From: JANOYC01 sp031428675
Lineage (GTDB): Bacteria; Actinomycetota; Actinomycetes; Actinomycetales; Microbacteriaceae
Direction: 5' to 3'
Assembly: GCA_031428675.1 (NCBI GenBank)
Contig: JANOYC010000023.1
Location: 1 to 53,343, forward strand
DNA: 53,343 bases
Below the pieces are notes generated by a model. That model saw nothing but the letters and a program-made list of their open reading frames with translations. It searched no databases and was not told where the DNA came from. Each line of letters starts with the position of its first letter. Within the stretch, counting starts at the first letter, position 1. The position numbers and the translations under genes are program-made. This document shows positions 16,536 to 24,852 of this stretch, piece after piece.

Positions 16536-17543
16536 ATGGGGTACCTGTACGCGCTGGCCGGAGCGCTGCTATTCGGCACAAACGGCAGCGTCACCAAGGT
16601 GATCCTCGAAGCAGGCCTCACCCCCACGCAGTTGACGCAATTCCGCGTGCTCGGTACAACGATCATTGCCGGGATCGCGTTGGCAATCGTCGATCGCTCG
16701 GCGTTCCGTCTGCCCCGACGACAGATCGGCGTGATGGCTGTGCTCGGCATTGCCGGCGTCGCGCTGCTTCAAGCGAGTTATGCCTATGCCGTGCTACTGC
16801 TTCCCGTAGGTGTTGCCCTCTTGCTCGAATACACCGCGGTACTCATGGTGGCGATGTTCGCCTTCGTCGTGTTCCACGAACAAGTGAAAGCACGGCTGTG
16901 GGTCGCCATCGGATTCGTACTCGTCGGCCTCACGATCGTTGCCCACATCTGGGACGCACACCTGGATCCCCTCGGTGTGGCGCTCGCGCTGGTGGCCGCC
17001 GTCACCCTCACCATCTACTTCCTGATCGGAGAGCGGCAAGTGTCGGCGACATCTCCGCTCACTGTTGCATTCTGGACGATGGGCTTCGCCACGTTGTTCT
17101 GGGCGTTCTTCAGCGGGTGGTGGAACGTCGACCCGGCTTTGCTGGTGGCTCCAACATCCATGAGCGGGAATCTTTCAAACTTGGAGTTGCCGCTGTGGGC
17201 GCCCCTGCTGTGGAACGTTGTGCTTGGCTCGTTCATGCCGTTCCTGTTGTCGTTCTTCGCGCTCAAGCACCTTCCGGCGACCGCCGCTGGCATCGTCGCG
17301 TCGTCGGAAGTGATTTTCGCCTTCGTCGTCGCATGGCTCTGGCTCGAAGAAGCGCTGACCCCGGCCGAGGTCGTCGGCGCGGCCATCGTGCTGGCGGGCA
17401 TTATCCTCGCGCAGACAGCGCGCTCCGACAAGGTTGTCGACGCCGACCTTGCCTTACCCGTGGACTTCAGCGCCACTCCGAGCGCACTCGAGACCGCCGA
17501 AGACCACGACAACCCGGCGCGAGATAGCGCATCGAGTCGCTGA
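16536..17543 (+). CDS. EamA/DMT-family permease
   Basis: 335 residues with about ten hydrophobic helices in two EamA repeats (roughly 1-135 and 150-290), the drug/metabolite transporter fold. It opens with LYALAGALLFGTNGSVTKVI, typical for the first helix, and LPVGVALLLEYTAVLMVAMF matches helix 4 of the RhtA-like group. The last 40 residues are a polar cytoplasmic tail. The start codon lies 2 bases after the aldo/keto reductase stop, so the two share an mRNA. Substrate unknown; export of an amino acid or metabolite is most likely for this family. A second EamA protein is encoded at 39245. Confidence 0.9.
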   Translation: MGYLYALAGALLFGTNGSVTKVILEAGLTPTQLTQFRVLGTTIIAGIALAIVDRSAFRLPRRQIGVMAVLGIAGVALLQASYAYAVLLLPVGVALLLEYTAVLMVAMFAFVVFHEQVKARLWVAIGFVLVGLTIVAHIWDAHLDPLGVALALVAAVTLTIYFLIGERQVSATSPLTVAFWTMGFATLFWAFFSGWWNVDPALLVAPTSMSGNLSNLELPLWAPLLWNVVLGSFMPFLLSFFALKHLPATAAGIVASSEVIFAFVVAWLWLEEALTPAEVVGAAIVLAGIILAQTARSDKVVDADLALPVDFSATPSALETAEDHDNPARDSASSR

Positions 17544-17594
17544 CACTCGGCGAACGTCCGCGGTTTCGCGACCCTTCGGCGATATGGTGCGTCC

Positions 17595-18488
17595 ATGCAA
17601 TGGTGGAACGACTTCGTTGACTGGCTCTTTTCCGACGACGCACTCGCCGTCTTGACGGCGGCGGTTGTCCCGTTCGTCGCGATCGTCGTAGCTGGCGTGG
17701 TGGCCGCGTGGATCGGCCGCGGCGCAACGCGACGCGTGCTTGCGCACCACGATCGCGAGCTCAAAGCTGCCGCGGTGACCGCGCTCATCGGAGTCGGCCG
17801 CAAGGCTGCGGCGTGGAGCACGCTCGGTGCTGAAGAACATCAACGCGTGGATTTCATCGCCCACGAGGCCGAGGTGCGCGTTCGCCTTCTGCCTTTGTCG
17901 GGTGCGTCGCTCGCCGCGGATTGGGCGGTACACCAACTCGCCGACATGAAGCGCAACTCCGTGAGCTTCAGTTTCCAGGCAGAACAGACGCTGCTTGAGT
18001 ACCGCGACCGCCTCATCGAGTGGCAGTACAAGCCCTCTCGCGCACGCAAGATCTTTGTTGCAGACCTTGAGCGATGGCGCTTTGAACAAAGCGAATCCGA
18101 CAAGGCGCTCGTCGAGAAGCAGCAGAACTGGGCCCAGGAACAGTTAGCCGTGGACACCGGATCGGTTGCTGCCCAGAAGCCAGCCGCAACGCCAACGAAA
18201 GCATTCGCGCCGCGCTCAGCACCCGCGGTCAGCGCCGCTACCACCTCCGAACCGCAGAGCACGCCCGAGGACTCCTCCGCCGGGCTTGTCGACGACAATC
18301 CGACGCCCCCGGCGGCGGATGGCGCAAACGACCGCTACGTGCGTCCGACGCCGCCCATCGCGACCGTCGCGTCAACCACAGCCGCAGACGCCGTGGACGC
18401 GGATGACCGCTCACCGTTCTCTCCGCCGGTCACCGCCCAATCAGCCAGAGAGCGCATCGTGCCGGAACCGAAGGACCCAGAGTACTAG
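17595..18488 (+). CDS. Membrane-anchored hypothetical protein with disordered C-terminus
   Basis: 297 residues. One transmembrane helix near the N-terminus (about 18-40, LTAAVVPFVAIVVAGVVAAW) is followed by a charged helical region (45-185) that could form a coiled coil, and a Pro/Ala/Thr-rich tail (190-297) that looks disordered. With a short N-terminal segment outside, the bulk should be cytoplasmic. No catalytic motif is seen. The ATG is 6 bases after TATGGT (17583-17588), again a leaderless layout. The gene stands between the EamA permease and tRNA-Arg. Function unknown. Confidence 0.78.
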   Translation: MQWWNDFVDWLFSDDALAVLTAAVVPFVAIVVAGVVAAWIGRGATRRVLAHHDRELKAAAVTALIGVGRKAAAWSTLGAEEHQRVDFIAHEAEVRVRLLPLSGASLAADWAVHQLADMKRNSVSFSFQAEQTLLEYRDRLIEWQYKPSRARKIFVADLERWRFEQSESDKALVEKQQNWAQEQLAVDTGSVAAQKPAATPTKAFAPRSAPAVSAATTSEPQSTPEDSSAGLVDDNPTPPAADGANDRYVRPTPPIATVASTTAADAVDADDRSPFSPPVTAQSARERIVPEPKDPEY

Positions 18489-18504
18489 GCCGATTCGCCT
18501 GCGG

Positions 18505-18577
18505 TGCCCCCGGTAGGAATCGAACCTACGACCAAGAGATTAGAAGGCTCTTGCTCTATCCACTGAGCTACGGAGGC
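18505..18577 (-). tRNA. tRNA-Arg (anticodon UCU)
   Basis: 73 bases fold as a cloverleaf: acceptor GCCTCCG pairs with CGGGGGC (one G-T), D-arm GCTC/GAGC, anticodon loop CTTCTAA with anticodon TCT, and T-arm GTAGG-TTCGATT-CCTAC. The anticodon stem has a C-T mismatch at its loop end. CCA is not encoded. It reads AGA/AGG, rare codons in this G+C-rich genome. Confidence 0.97.
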
Positions 18578-18663
18578 TCGATTTCAGGGTACCCCAGCGA
18601 TGTGGGCGGGTCGTTCGCTGGCTGTTCAGACGCTCGGACGCCCGTCGAAGAACCTTCGGTCGG

Positions 18664-18951
18664 TCACGACGCCTTTGCGATCGCCGCGAGCACTTGGTTG
18701 AGGTTGGGAACGCCCTCCGCCCGGAACACCTCGTCGCCGCCCGCGTCGAACACCACAACGGTCGGCGTGGTGCGAATCCGATCGCGCACGGCACGCGCTT
18801 CATGAGCGACCACATCGAACTCGACGATCTTCACGGCCGGCACGAGCTTCACCGCAGCCTCGAGGACTGCGCGGGTAGCCATGCACGGCTCGCAGAACTT
18901 CGACGAGTAGAAATCCAAGGTGACCGACGGTACGACGGCGGGTGAGTTCAC
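18664..18951 (-). CDS. Thioredoxin-fold protein (CEPC active site)
   Basis: 95 residues from GTG 18951, which has AGGAG 5 bases upstream; an in-frame GTG at 18957 overlaps that site. The chain is a minimal thioredoxin fold: VTLDFYSSKFCEPCMATRAV holds the CxxC redox centre, KIVEFDVVAHEARAVRDRI the helix-strand, and TTPTVVVFDAGGDEV the cis-proline loop. The active site is CEPC rather than CGPC and the tryptophan before it is replaced, so it is not the general thioredoxin. It would act in cytoplasmic disulphide exchange; no signal peptide. Partner unknown. Confidence 0.88.
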   Translation of the reverse strand: MNSPAVVPSVTLDFYSSKFCEPCMATRAVLEAAVKLVPAVKIVEFDVVAHEARAVRDRIRTTPTVVVFDAGGDEVFRAEGVPNLNQVLAAIAKAS

Positions 18952-18981
18952 AAGCACTCCTGCGCGTTCGTCCGAACGATG

Positions 18982-19272
18982 TCAGAAATCGCCGCGCTCT
19001 TCAACAGCCTCCAGCGCTTCGCTGTCGGGCTGATCCCATGCGTAGCTGACTTGCACCTGATGGCCCACCCGTTTGGCACTTCTGGCCGTGTAGACGAGTT
19101 GAGTCTCTTTGCCGTTGACAGCTGCGATCACATACAATTCGGCGTCCCAGGAGCCGTCTGTGCTGATGCGGGTGTCGACGTTGCCTCGATAAGGGCCGTC
19201 GAGGTAAAACACCGCGTACTCGTCGCCATGTTCGAGCGTGAGGTCAACGCCACTGTTGTCGGTGTCATTCAT
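18982..19272 (-). CDS. Small conserved hypothetical protein
   Basis: 96 residues, acidic, soluble, no cysteine. Beta-rich appearance (EYAVFYLDGPYRGNVDTRI, ELYVIAAVNGKETQLVYTA) and a terminal acidic helix. A TAGTAC box 6 bases before the ATG and the 53-bp shared spacer with orn suggest a divergent promoter pair. Located 30 bases upstream of the thioredoxin-like gene on the same strand, so the two may be co-transcribed. I do not recognise the family. Confidence 0.7.
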   Translation of the reverse strand: MNDTDNSGVDLTLEHGDEYAVFYLDGPYRGNVDTRISTDGSWDAELYVIAAVNGKETQLVYTARSAKRVGHQVQVSYAWDQPDSEALEAVEERGDF

Positions 19273-19325
19273 GCCTCAGTACTACCAGATGCGGCCGGAT
19301 TATCGCTCCGCACTAGACTCAAAAG

Positions 19326-19949
19326 ATGGCAATTGCGGATGATCGGCTGGTCTGGATCGATTGCGAGATGACGGGGCTGGATCTCGAGATCGATGAGCTC
19401 GTGGAAGTCGCCGTCGTCATTACTGACTACGAACTCACTCCCGTTGACCCCGGATTCAGCGTCGTGATCAACCCCGATCGCTCTGCGCTCGAGTCGATGG
19501 GCGATTTCGTGCGCGATATGCACACCGCAAGCGGACTCCTCGACGAAATCCCGCACGGAGTCAGCCTCGCCGACGCCGAATACGCGGTGCTCGAGTACAT
19601 CCTGAAATTTGTTCCAACGGGCGGGCAGGCTCCCCTCGCCGGCAACACCATCGGCACCGACCGAGCCTTCCTGCAGAAATTCATGCCGCGGGTCGACAGT
19701 CATCTTCACTATCGCAGCGTGGATGTCTCGTCGATCAAAGAGCTGTCGAGGCGGTGGTTTCCTCGGGTGTACTTCAACGCGCCTGCCAAAGCTGGCGGCC
19801 ACCGCGCACTCGCAGACATCCTGGAATCCATCCGTGAGCTCGAGTACTACCGTCGTGCCGTCTTCGTCCACCAGCCCGGACCGACATCCGACGAAGCGCA
19901 ATCGGTAGCAACTGCCGTGGTGGAACATTGGGCCCCGCGGCTGTATTAG
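19326..19949 (+). CDS. orn: Oligoribonuclease
   Basis: 207 residues. A 3'-5' exonuclease of the DEDDh family that turns over 2-5-nucleotide RNAs and pGpG. Motif I WIDCEMTGLDLEIDE holds Asp12 and Glu14, motif II is in the LAGNTIGTDRAFLQKFMP block, and motif III is GGHRALADILESIREL with His and Asp. The length matches bacterial Orn. The ATG is 6 bases after TAGACT (19314-19319), so the transcript is leaderless. tRNA-His follows 46 bases downstream, the same order I recall from mycobacteria. Confidence 0.97.
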   Translation: MAIADDRLVWIDCEMTGLDLEIDELVEVAVVITDYELTPVDPGFSVVINPDRSALESMGDFVRDMHTASGLLDEIPHGVSLADAEYAVLEYILKFVPTGGQAPLAGNTIGTDRAFLQKFMPRVDSHLHYRSVDVSSIKELSRRWFPRVYFNAPAKAGGHRALADILESIRELEYYRRAVFVHQPGPTSDEAQSVATAVVEHWAPRLY

Positions 19950-19995
19950 AATCGTTGAGTTGCCCGTGCGGCAACGGTGTGGAAACACACGCGTG

Positions 19996-20071
19996 GTGGG
20001 CGTAGCTCAGTTGGTAGAGCGCTGGCTTGTGGTGCCGGATGTCGCGGGTTCGAGTCCCGTCGTTCACCCCA
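19996..20071 (+). tRNA. tRNA-His (anticodon GUG)
   Basis: Cloverleaf with acceptor GTGGGCG/CGTTCAC, D-arm GCTC-AGTTGGTA-GAGC, anticodon loop with GTG, and T-arm GCGGG-TTCGAGT-CCCGT. A G at 19995 can supply the extra G-1 that pairs with discriminator C73, the identity element of tRNA-His. CCA is encoded (20069-20071). Confidence 0.97.
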
Positions 20072-20094
20072 TCGTCGTAAGGGATGCGCTAGTT

Positions 20095-20415
20095 ATGAAT
20101 TCCCCGATGGCAGTCGCGGTGCAAGCATCAGAGACATCAACGGAATCCTCCGTCCGTGGCCAGGAACAGGCCCGCATGAATCGCCAGTGGGTGACCGTGG
20201 TCTGGAACGACCCGGTCAATCTGATGAGCTACGTTGTGTTTGTCTTTCGGAGCTACTTCGGTCTTTCCAAGAGGCGAGCGGAAACGTTGATGCTTCAGGT
20301 TCACAACGAGGGTCGAGCAGTCGTCGCCATCGGTCCTCGCGAAGAGATGGAGCGCCACGTGGAGGCCATGCACGACTATGGTCTGTGGGCGAGCATCCAG
20401 GAGGCCGACGCGTGA
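20095..20415 (+). CDS. clpS: ATP-dependent Clp protease adaptor ClpS
   Basis: 106 residues. ClpS delivers N-degron substrates to the ClpC/ClpA unfoldase. The core begins at about residue 28 with NRQWVTVVWNDPVNLMSYVV; the Asn-Asp pair and Met form the N-degron pocket, and the helix SKRRAETLMLQVHNEGRAVV and the MHDYGLWASIQEAD end match the family. The N-terminal 25 residues are flexible. Start chosen at ATG 20095; ATG 20107 is also possible. Its stop overlaps the next gene's GTG (GTGA), and the cluster continues with DUF2017 and a zincin. Confidence 0.95.
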   Translation: MNSPMAVAVQASETSTESSVRGQEQARMNRQWVTVVWNDPVNLMSYVVFVFRSYFGLSKRRAETLMLQVHNEGRAVVAIGPREEMERHVEAMHDYGLWASIQEADA

Positions 20416-20909
20416 AGGGTTTTCGCGTTGGCTCCAACGGCATCATCGTGGGCTCGCTCCTGACAACAGAAATCTCGGTGCTTCGCTCCCTCGTTGAGCA
20501 GCTCGCCACGCTCGTCGACGGAACCCCGGTCGAGCTCGATTCCGCGGTGGCGCGGCTGTTTCCCGACGCCTATCGCAACGACCCAGTCGAAGCCGCCGAA
20601 TTTCGACGGCTGACGGAGCGCGATCTGCGTGACCGCAAGAAGGGCAACGCCGAGACAGTCATCCGCACCCTCGATTCGACGACGCCGAAGGGCACGGCGA
20701 TGAGGTTCGAGGTAGACCGCGGTGCGGCGAATGCCTGGCTGCGTGCACTTGCCGACGTGCGCCTGGTGCTCGCCGCGCGGCTGGGCCTGAACCACGACGA
20801 CAACCCCGTCGACAGCGACGGCGACGATAACGGTGCTCGTGGCGCCTACGAATGGTTGGCTTGGCTGCAGGATTCCCTAGTGCGAGCGTGCTCGAAACAG
20901 CTCCCATGA
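20412..20909 (+). CDS. DUF2017 family protein
   Basis: 165 residues from GTG 20412, which shares GTGA with the clpS stop. The sequence is mostly helical: LTTEISVLRSLVEQLATLVD, LFPDAYRNDPVEAAEFRRLT and AANAWLRALADVRLVLAARL. It ends with YEWLAWLQDSLVRACS. This is the actinobacterial family that habitually follows clpS, so a role in Clp-dependent proteolysis is a context-based inference. No catalytic residues are evident. Its stop overlaps the next ATG (ATGA), so clpS, this gene and the metallopeptidase are translationally coupled. Confidence 0.9.
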   Translation: MKGFRVGSNGIIVGSLLTTEISVLRSLVEQLATLVDGTPVELDSAVARLFPDAYRNDPVEAAEFRRLTERDLRDRKKGNAETVIRTLDSTTPKGTAMRFEVDRGAANAWLRALADVRLVLAARLGLNHDDNPVDSDGDDNGARGAYEWLAWLQDSLVRACSKQLP

Positions 20910-21283
20910 CAGAGACCGGCGATCACGAGTGGAAGCGCCTCTGCGACGAGCAGGAGTTCGAACGACTCGTGATCGAACAACTGGACGAGCTGCCCGACGA
21001 TATGGTCGACGGCCTCGACAATGTCGTCTTCGTGACCGAGGCGCGTCCGGAGGACGGCTCGCTTGATCTGTTGGGGCTTTACGACGGAGTCGCTCTCACT
21101 GAGCGTGATCGCTACGGATTCGGCGAGCTACCTGACCGCATCATTCTGTTTCGCGAACCGCACCTTGCCGCGGTCGAGACCATCGATGAACTTCGCGATG
21201 AGATCCACGTGACGCTCGTGCACGAGATCGCGCATTTCTACGGCATCAACGATGACGAACTTCATCGGCTCGGCTGGGACTAG
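20906..21283 (+). CDS. Metallopeptidase family protein (minimal zincin)
   Basis: 125 residues from ATG 20906 (ATGA overlap with DUF2017). The motif HEIAHFYGINDDELHRLGW near the C-terminus is an extended HExxHxxGxxD zinc site, so two His and one Asp should bind zinc with Glu as catalyst. The preceding part, FERLVIEQLDELPDDMVDGL and RIILFREPHL, is typical of the DUF1025-type minigluzincin family. It is cytoplasmic and very short for a peptidase. It overlaps the convergent P-loop gene by 4 bases. Physiological substrate unknown. Confidence 0.92.
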   Translation: MTETGDHEWKRLCDEQEFERLVIEQLDELPDDMVDGLDNVVFVTEARPEDGSLDLLGLYDGVALTERDRYGFGELPDRIILFREPHLAAVETIDELRDEIHVTLVHEIAHFYGINDDELHRLGWD

Positions 21284-21831
21284 CCCACCACCAATCCGCC
21301 GAGGCCGACCCGCTCCAGCCATGCGTCGGCGGCTGTGTTGGCTTGGCGACCGTCGAGAATTGCGTCGGCTTGGGCCTCCGGTGCCTCCCGCGCGATGAAC
21401 TGCACTTCTTGCCTCGCCCATCGCTCCCAGTGCGGTGCATAACTCTTGCCATCACGGGCGAGTGCGCGCGATTTGCGCTCTGCATCGTCCAAGTCGACCC
21501 ACACGCCGAAGGTCGCGAGTGAACGATTCTGCCGACTGAGCGCGCCGCACCCTTCGACGATGAGCGGCTGGTGAGGATCCAGCACATGCCACTCCGCGGG
21601 TTCGCCCGCGAGCCAGTCCCATCGTCGCCAGCGATTATGGGCAAAGATCTGTTCGCTCACGTGGGCGGATCCCGCCTCCAAGCCGTCCCAACCCGGGTAG
21701 ATGTCGTCGAGACGCACGAGCTGCGCCTCCGGACACGCGCGGGCAAGCCCGGCGGCGAATTCCGTCTTCCCCGACCCCGACCGCCCATCGACCAGGATCT
21801 TCGCTACCCGTCGCTCGTTACTGCGCACCAA
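21280..21831 (-). CDS. P-loop NTPase, uridine kinase-like
   Basis: 183 residues. ILVDGRSGSGKTEFA is a Walker A motif and VRLDDIYPGWDGLE resembles the DD(I/F)Y substrate motif of uridine/pantothenate-kinase-like enzymes; LIVEGCGALSRQN follows as Walker B-like strand. It should phosphorylate a small molecule in the cytoplasm. The start is TTG 21831 or GTG 21828; the first would overlap the 3' end of the ykoC-like gene by 14 bases, so it is probably the last gene of the TPP-riboswitch operon. That raises the possibility of a kinase acting on a thiamine precursor, which is inference only. The stop overlaps the zincin gene by 4 bases. Confidence 0.82.
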   Translation of the reverse strand: MVRSNERRVAKILVDGRSGSGKTEFAAGLARACPEAQLVRLDDIYPGWDGLEAGSAHVSEQIFAHNRWRRWDWLAGEPAEWHVLDPHQPLIVEGCGALSRQNRSLATFGVWVDLDDAERKSRALARDGKSYAPHWERWARQEVQFIAREAPEAQADAILDGRQANTAADAWLERVGLGGLVVG

Positions 21832-22606
21832 TGAAGTTCCAATGACCGGTTACCACGGATATGGTGACTGCGGATGCCGCCACGGCGCACGCAAGGACGA
21901 TCAGCACCGCATCGCCGGCCGTCAATCGCGAGGGCCGAGCCCAGGTGCGTTCTGTGTGCGCGCCGAACCCGCGCGCCTCCATCGCGGTCGCCAGCGTGCT
22001 CCCCCGCCGAATCGACAGCACGAGGAGCGCGAACGCCTGCCCCGCGAATCGCCGCAGTCGACCGGTGTCGGCTACACCGCGTGCTCGCCTCGCAAGTTCG
22101 AGATATCGCCAGTCGTCCATAAAAAGCCCGACAAGCCGCAATCCGGCGAGAGCGCCGAGCACGAAGCGCGAAGGAAGCTTTGCGACCTGCGCGAGCCCGT
22201 CGGCGAGGTCCGTCGGGTCGACCGTGGCGAACAAGACCACGGCGGGGAGTGCGATCGCGAGCACCCGGAGCATGGTGGCGGCGGCCAATTCGATCGATCC
22301 ATCGCTGATCTCGACGAGAAAGAACTGTACATAGGTGGCTCCCGATGGCCGCCCGTAGAGCAGGATCGTCACCGCGCTGAGTGGCGCGGCTATCCACACC
22401 ACGAGCGTGCGGAGGAAGAACCGCTTGACGCCAAGTCCCGCCCAGAGAAACAGGATGGCCTCGGCGGCCAGTGCCACCGACGCTGAGACCCAGTCGATGG
22501 ACAGCACGAGGGCCACACTGATGATCGCCGACGCGGCGAGCTTCGCAACCGGGTTCAGGCGGTACACCGCCTGCGACCCGCGCACCGGCGTGAGCACAGC
22601 GCTCAT
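21818..22606 (-). CDS. ykoC: ECF transporter transmembrane (T) component, YkoC-like
   Basis: 262 residues with about five to six hydrophobic helices. The T component scaffolds the ATPase and S component of an energy-coupling-factor importer. The cytoplasmic coupling helices carry the paired Ala-Arg-Gly motifs: LARRARGVAD and AMEARGFGAH. The N-terminus RLNPVAKLAASAIISVALVL matches the start of EcfT/CbiQ proteins. ATG 22606 overlaps the ATPase stop (ATGA), so translation is coupled. The gene order S-ATPase-T is that of ykoE-ykoD-ykoC. Confidence 0.92.
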   Translation of the reverse strand: MSAVLTPVRGSQAVYRLNPVAKLAASAIISVALVLSIDWVSASVALAAEAILFLWAGLGVKRFFLRTLVVWIAAPLSAVTILLYGRPSGATYVQFFLVEISDGSIELAAATMLRVLAIALPAVVLFATVDPTDLADGLAQVAKLPSRFVLGALAGLRLVGLFMDDWRYLELARRARGVADTGRLRRFAGQAFALLVLSIRRGSTLATAMEARGFGAHTERTWARPSRLTAGDAVLIVLACAVAASAVTISVVTGHWNFIGAQ

Positions 22607-24096
22607 CGGGCCACCACGGTCGGCCCGATAGACTCGGAGCTTGCCGCGAGTCTCAGCTCGGAGTCGGCGAGGGTCGCGACGAAATCCGAGTCGTGTGTCA
22701 TCGCCACGATGGCGCTGCCGTCCGTTGTGAGCTCGCCGAGTAGCGACACGAGCTCGCGCCACGTTCTCGCATCCTGCCCGAAGGTGGGCTCGTCGAGAAC
22801 GAGCACTCGCGGGCGGGTAGCGAGTGCGGTGGCGACCGACAACCGCCTCATCTCGCCGCCGGAGAGAGTAAACGGATTTGCCATGGCCAGATGATCGAGT
22901 CGAAGTCGTGTCAGAAGCTCATCGACTCTCGCGGTGCGCTCGAGGTCAGACAGCCCCAGTGCGTTCGGCCCGATCGACAGTTCGTCACGCACCGTGCCCG
23001 CGAGAAATTGGTGTTCCGGCGATTGAAACACGGTGCCGATCCGCGTGAGCAATTCACGGGATGTCCACCGGATGGGGCGAGGGTCGATTCCCCTCGAGAG
23101 TTCCGTCGCGGTCAACCGGCCGCCCGCTGGAGCAATCAGTCCGGCGAGGGTGAGCCCCAAGGTTGATTTGCCCACGCCATTGGGGCCTGTCACGCACAGG
23201 GTACGGCCCGCGCGAACGTCGACCGAGATTCCCGATTGCACGATCGTGCCGCGCACGCGTTCGACCGCGAGTTCGTGCGCGGCCAGGAGCGTGGCGTTGT
23301 CGGTTCGCGCGGTTCGCGAATGTCGCTCCGGGGCGAACCCGGGCACCCATACTCCTGACTCCGACAGCGCGGCAGCGTGAGTCACGAGGATCTCCTCTGG
23401 CGAGCCGTCCGCCAGAATGCCGCCGTCCGGGGCGAGCACGATGACACGATCGACGAGATCCTTCCACACGTCCACGCGGTGTTCGATCACGATGAAGGTG
23501 GCACCGGTGGACTCGAGAACTGCACTGACGGCATCCCGGACTTCGACGACACCGCCGGGATCGAGATTCGCCGTCGGCTCGTCAAGCAATAGCAGCCCCG
23601 GCTGCATCGCCAGCACACCCGCAAGGGCAAGGCGTTGCTTCTGGCCGCCCGAGAGCGCGCTCGTCGGCGCGGCAAGCGGCACAGCGAGCCCGACCGCATC
23701 CAACGCCGAGGTTACGCGGTGCCAGATCTCGTCGCGCGGAACACCGATATTCTCGCATCCGAACGCGACATCGTCGCCGACGCGCGCGAGGATGACACCG
23801 GCATCCGGATCCTGCAGCACGAGCCCGGCGCATCCGCGTGCGGCATTAGGTGCGACACCACCCACGCGTATTTCACCGGTCGAATCGCCGTCATCGTCGC
23901 CACCCAGCACACCGGCGAGCGCGCGCAGAATCGTCGACTTACCCGCGCCAGACGGCCCGAGCAGGAGCACGCGCTCGCCCGGGTGGATGGTCAGGTCGAG
24001 ATCACGGATTGCCCACGTCGATCGACCGGCGTGGCGCCACCCCCAGCCGCGAATATCGATCGCGACCGGGAGTGATGCAGCCACCGGTGGTGCCAC
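22603..24096 (-). CDS. ykoD: ECF transporter duplicated ATPase, YkoD-like
   Basis: 497 residues from GTG 24096, 4 bases after the ykoE stop; the longer frame to 24168 would overlap ykoE heavily. Two full ABC ATPase domains are fused. Domain 1: GPSGAGKST, LSGGQKQRLALAGVL, LLLLDEPTANLD. Domain 2: GPNGVGKST, LSGGEMRRLSVATAL, VLVLDEPTFGQD. Fused A1-A2 ATPases are the mark of YkoD. Together with YkoE and YkoC it would power uptake of hydroxymethylpyrimidine or thiamine, consistent with the upstream TPP riboswitch. Confidence 0.93.
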   Translation of the reverse strand: MAPPVAASLPVAIDIRGWGWRHAGRSTWAIRDLDLTIHPGERVLLLGPSGAGKSTILRALAGVLGGDDDGDSTGEIRVGGVAPNAARGCAGLVLQDPDAGVILARVGDDVAFGCENIGVPRDEIWHRVTSALDAVGLAVPLAAPTSALSGGQKQRLALAGVLAMQPGLLLLDEPTANLDPGGVVEVRDAVSAVLESTGATFIVIEHRVDVWKDLVDRVIVLAPDGGILADGSPEEILVTHAAALSESGVWVPGFAPERHSRTARTDNATLLAAHELAVERVRGTIVQSGISVDVRAGRTLCVTGPNGVGKSTLGLTLAGLIAPAGGRLTATELSRGIDPRPIRWTSRELLTRIGTVFQSPEHQFLAGTVRDELSIGPNALGLSDLERTARVDELLTRLRLDHLAMANPFTLSGGEMRRLSVATALATRPRVLVLDEPTFGQDARTWRELVSLLGELTTDGSAIVAMTHDSDFVATLADSELRLAASSESIGPTVVAR

Positions 24097-24100
24097 GGCT

Positions 24101-24712
24101 TCAGGCCTTGGCCGTGATTTCCCTACCCGACGCAAACCGGTCGAGTGCTCCCGTTCGCGCCACGGCACGCGCGAGGAGCCAGGATCCGAGGCCGGCGATC
24201 AGCGCGCCTGAGACGACAGCGGAGATCGTGTAGATCACGCCAAAGGTCGGCGAAGCAGCCGCGTACCAGAAAATGAGATCGTTGATCGCCATAGCGAGAC
24301 CGGCACCGGCCCCTGCGAGCACCGCGACATACGGCTTCCAGTTCTTGTAAAGGAAGAGTAGAAACACCAATTCCGCTCCGATGCCCTGAACGAGACCAGC
24401 CTCGAGGGTGAGGATGCCCCACTGGGCGCCGAGCAACGCAGAGACGGATGCGGCGACGACCTCGACGTAGATTGCGGCGCCCGGCTTGCGGATGATGATG
24501 CCGCCGAGCACCGCGGCGAGGAGCCATACGCCGTAGACGAGCGACTGGAGGCCGGGCAGAGCGGCTTCGAGCGGCGCGCTGACCGGACTGTAGATCCCGT
24601 TCCACGCCAAGAAGATGAGCCCGGCCGCGACGCCGATGACGCTCGCGATCACGATGTCGATGACCCGCCACGAAGAACGGATGCCAGAAGAACCAGATGG
24701 TGTTGCGGTCAC
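24101..24712 (-). CDS. ykoE: ECF transporter substrate-binding (S) component, YkoE-like
   Basis: 203 residues with about six transmembrane helices. WRVIDIVIASVIGVAAGLIF, GVWLLAAVLGGIIIRKPGAA and EVVAASVSALLGAQWGILTL match the YkoE family, the S component that binds the thiamine precursor hydroxymethylpyrimidine or thiamine. The GTG start at 24712 has AAAGG about 9 bases upstream. The gene heads the operon and lies directly behind a TPP riboswitch, which is strong support for the substrate class. Confidence 0.94.
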   Translation of the reverse strand: MTATPSGSSGIRSSWRVIDIVIASVIGVAAGLIFLAWNGIYSPVSAPLEAALPGLQSLVYGVWLLAAVLGGIIIRKPGAAIYVEVVAASVSALLGAQWGILTLEAGLVQGIGAELVFLLFLYKNWKPYVAVLAGAGAGLAMAINDLIFWYAAASPTFGVIYTISAVVSGALIAGLGSWLLARAVARTGALDRFASGREITAKA

Positions 24713-24754
24713 AATGCGTGCCTTTCACTGAGAAACGGCACGGGTTTCGAGAAT

Positions 24755-24848
24755 TGCCTCCCTGCGCTGGCATGATCCAGATCAGGTTCGACGGTCGAAG
24801 CTTGGAGAAGCTTCCTCTCAGCCCGGCTCACCGGACTCCCGTGTTCTC
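24755..24848 (-). promoter_or_regulatory. TPP riboswitch (THI element)
   Basis: On the minus strand the conserved blocks appear in order: GGGCTGAGAGG, a variable hairpin arm containing AAGCTT repeats, then CGAACCTGATCTGGATCATG and CCAGCGCAGGGAGG. These are the pyrimidine- and pyrophosphate-sensing arms. It lies about 45 bases before the ykoE start, so thiamine pyrophosphate should shut off translation or transcription of ykoEDC. Confidence 0.96.
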
Positions 24849-24852
24849 GACC

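Noticed and set aside
18505..20071. tRNA genes as integration sites of a mobile element
   Set aside because: No integrase, no repeated tRNA 3' end and no change in gene content beside tRNA-Arg or tRNA-His.
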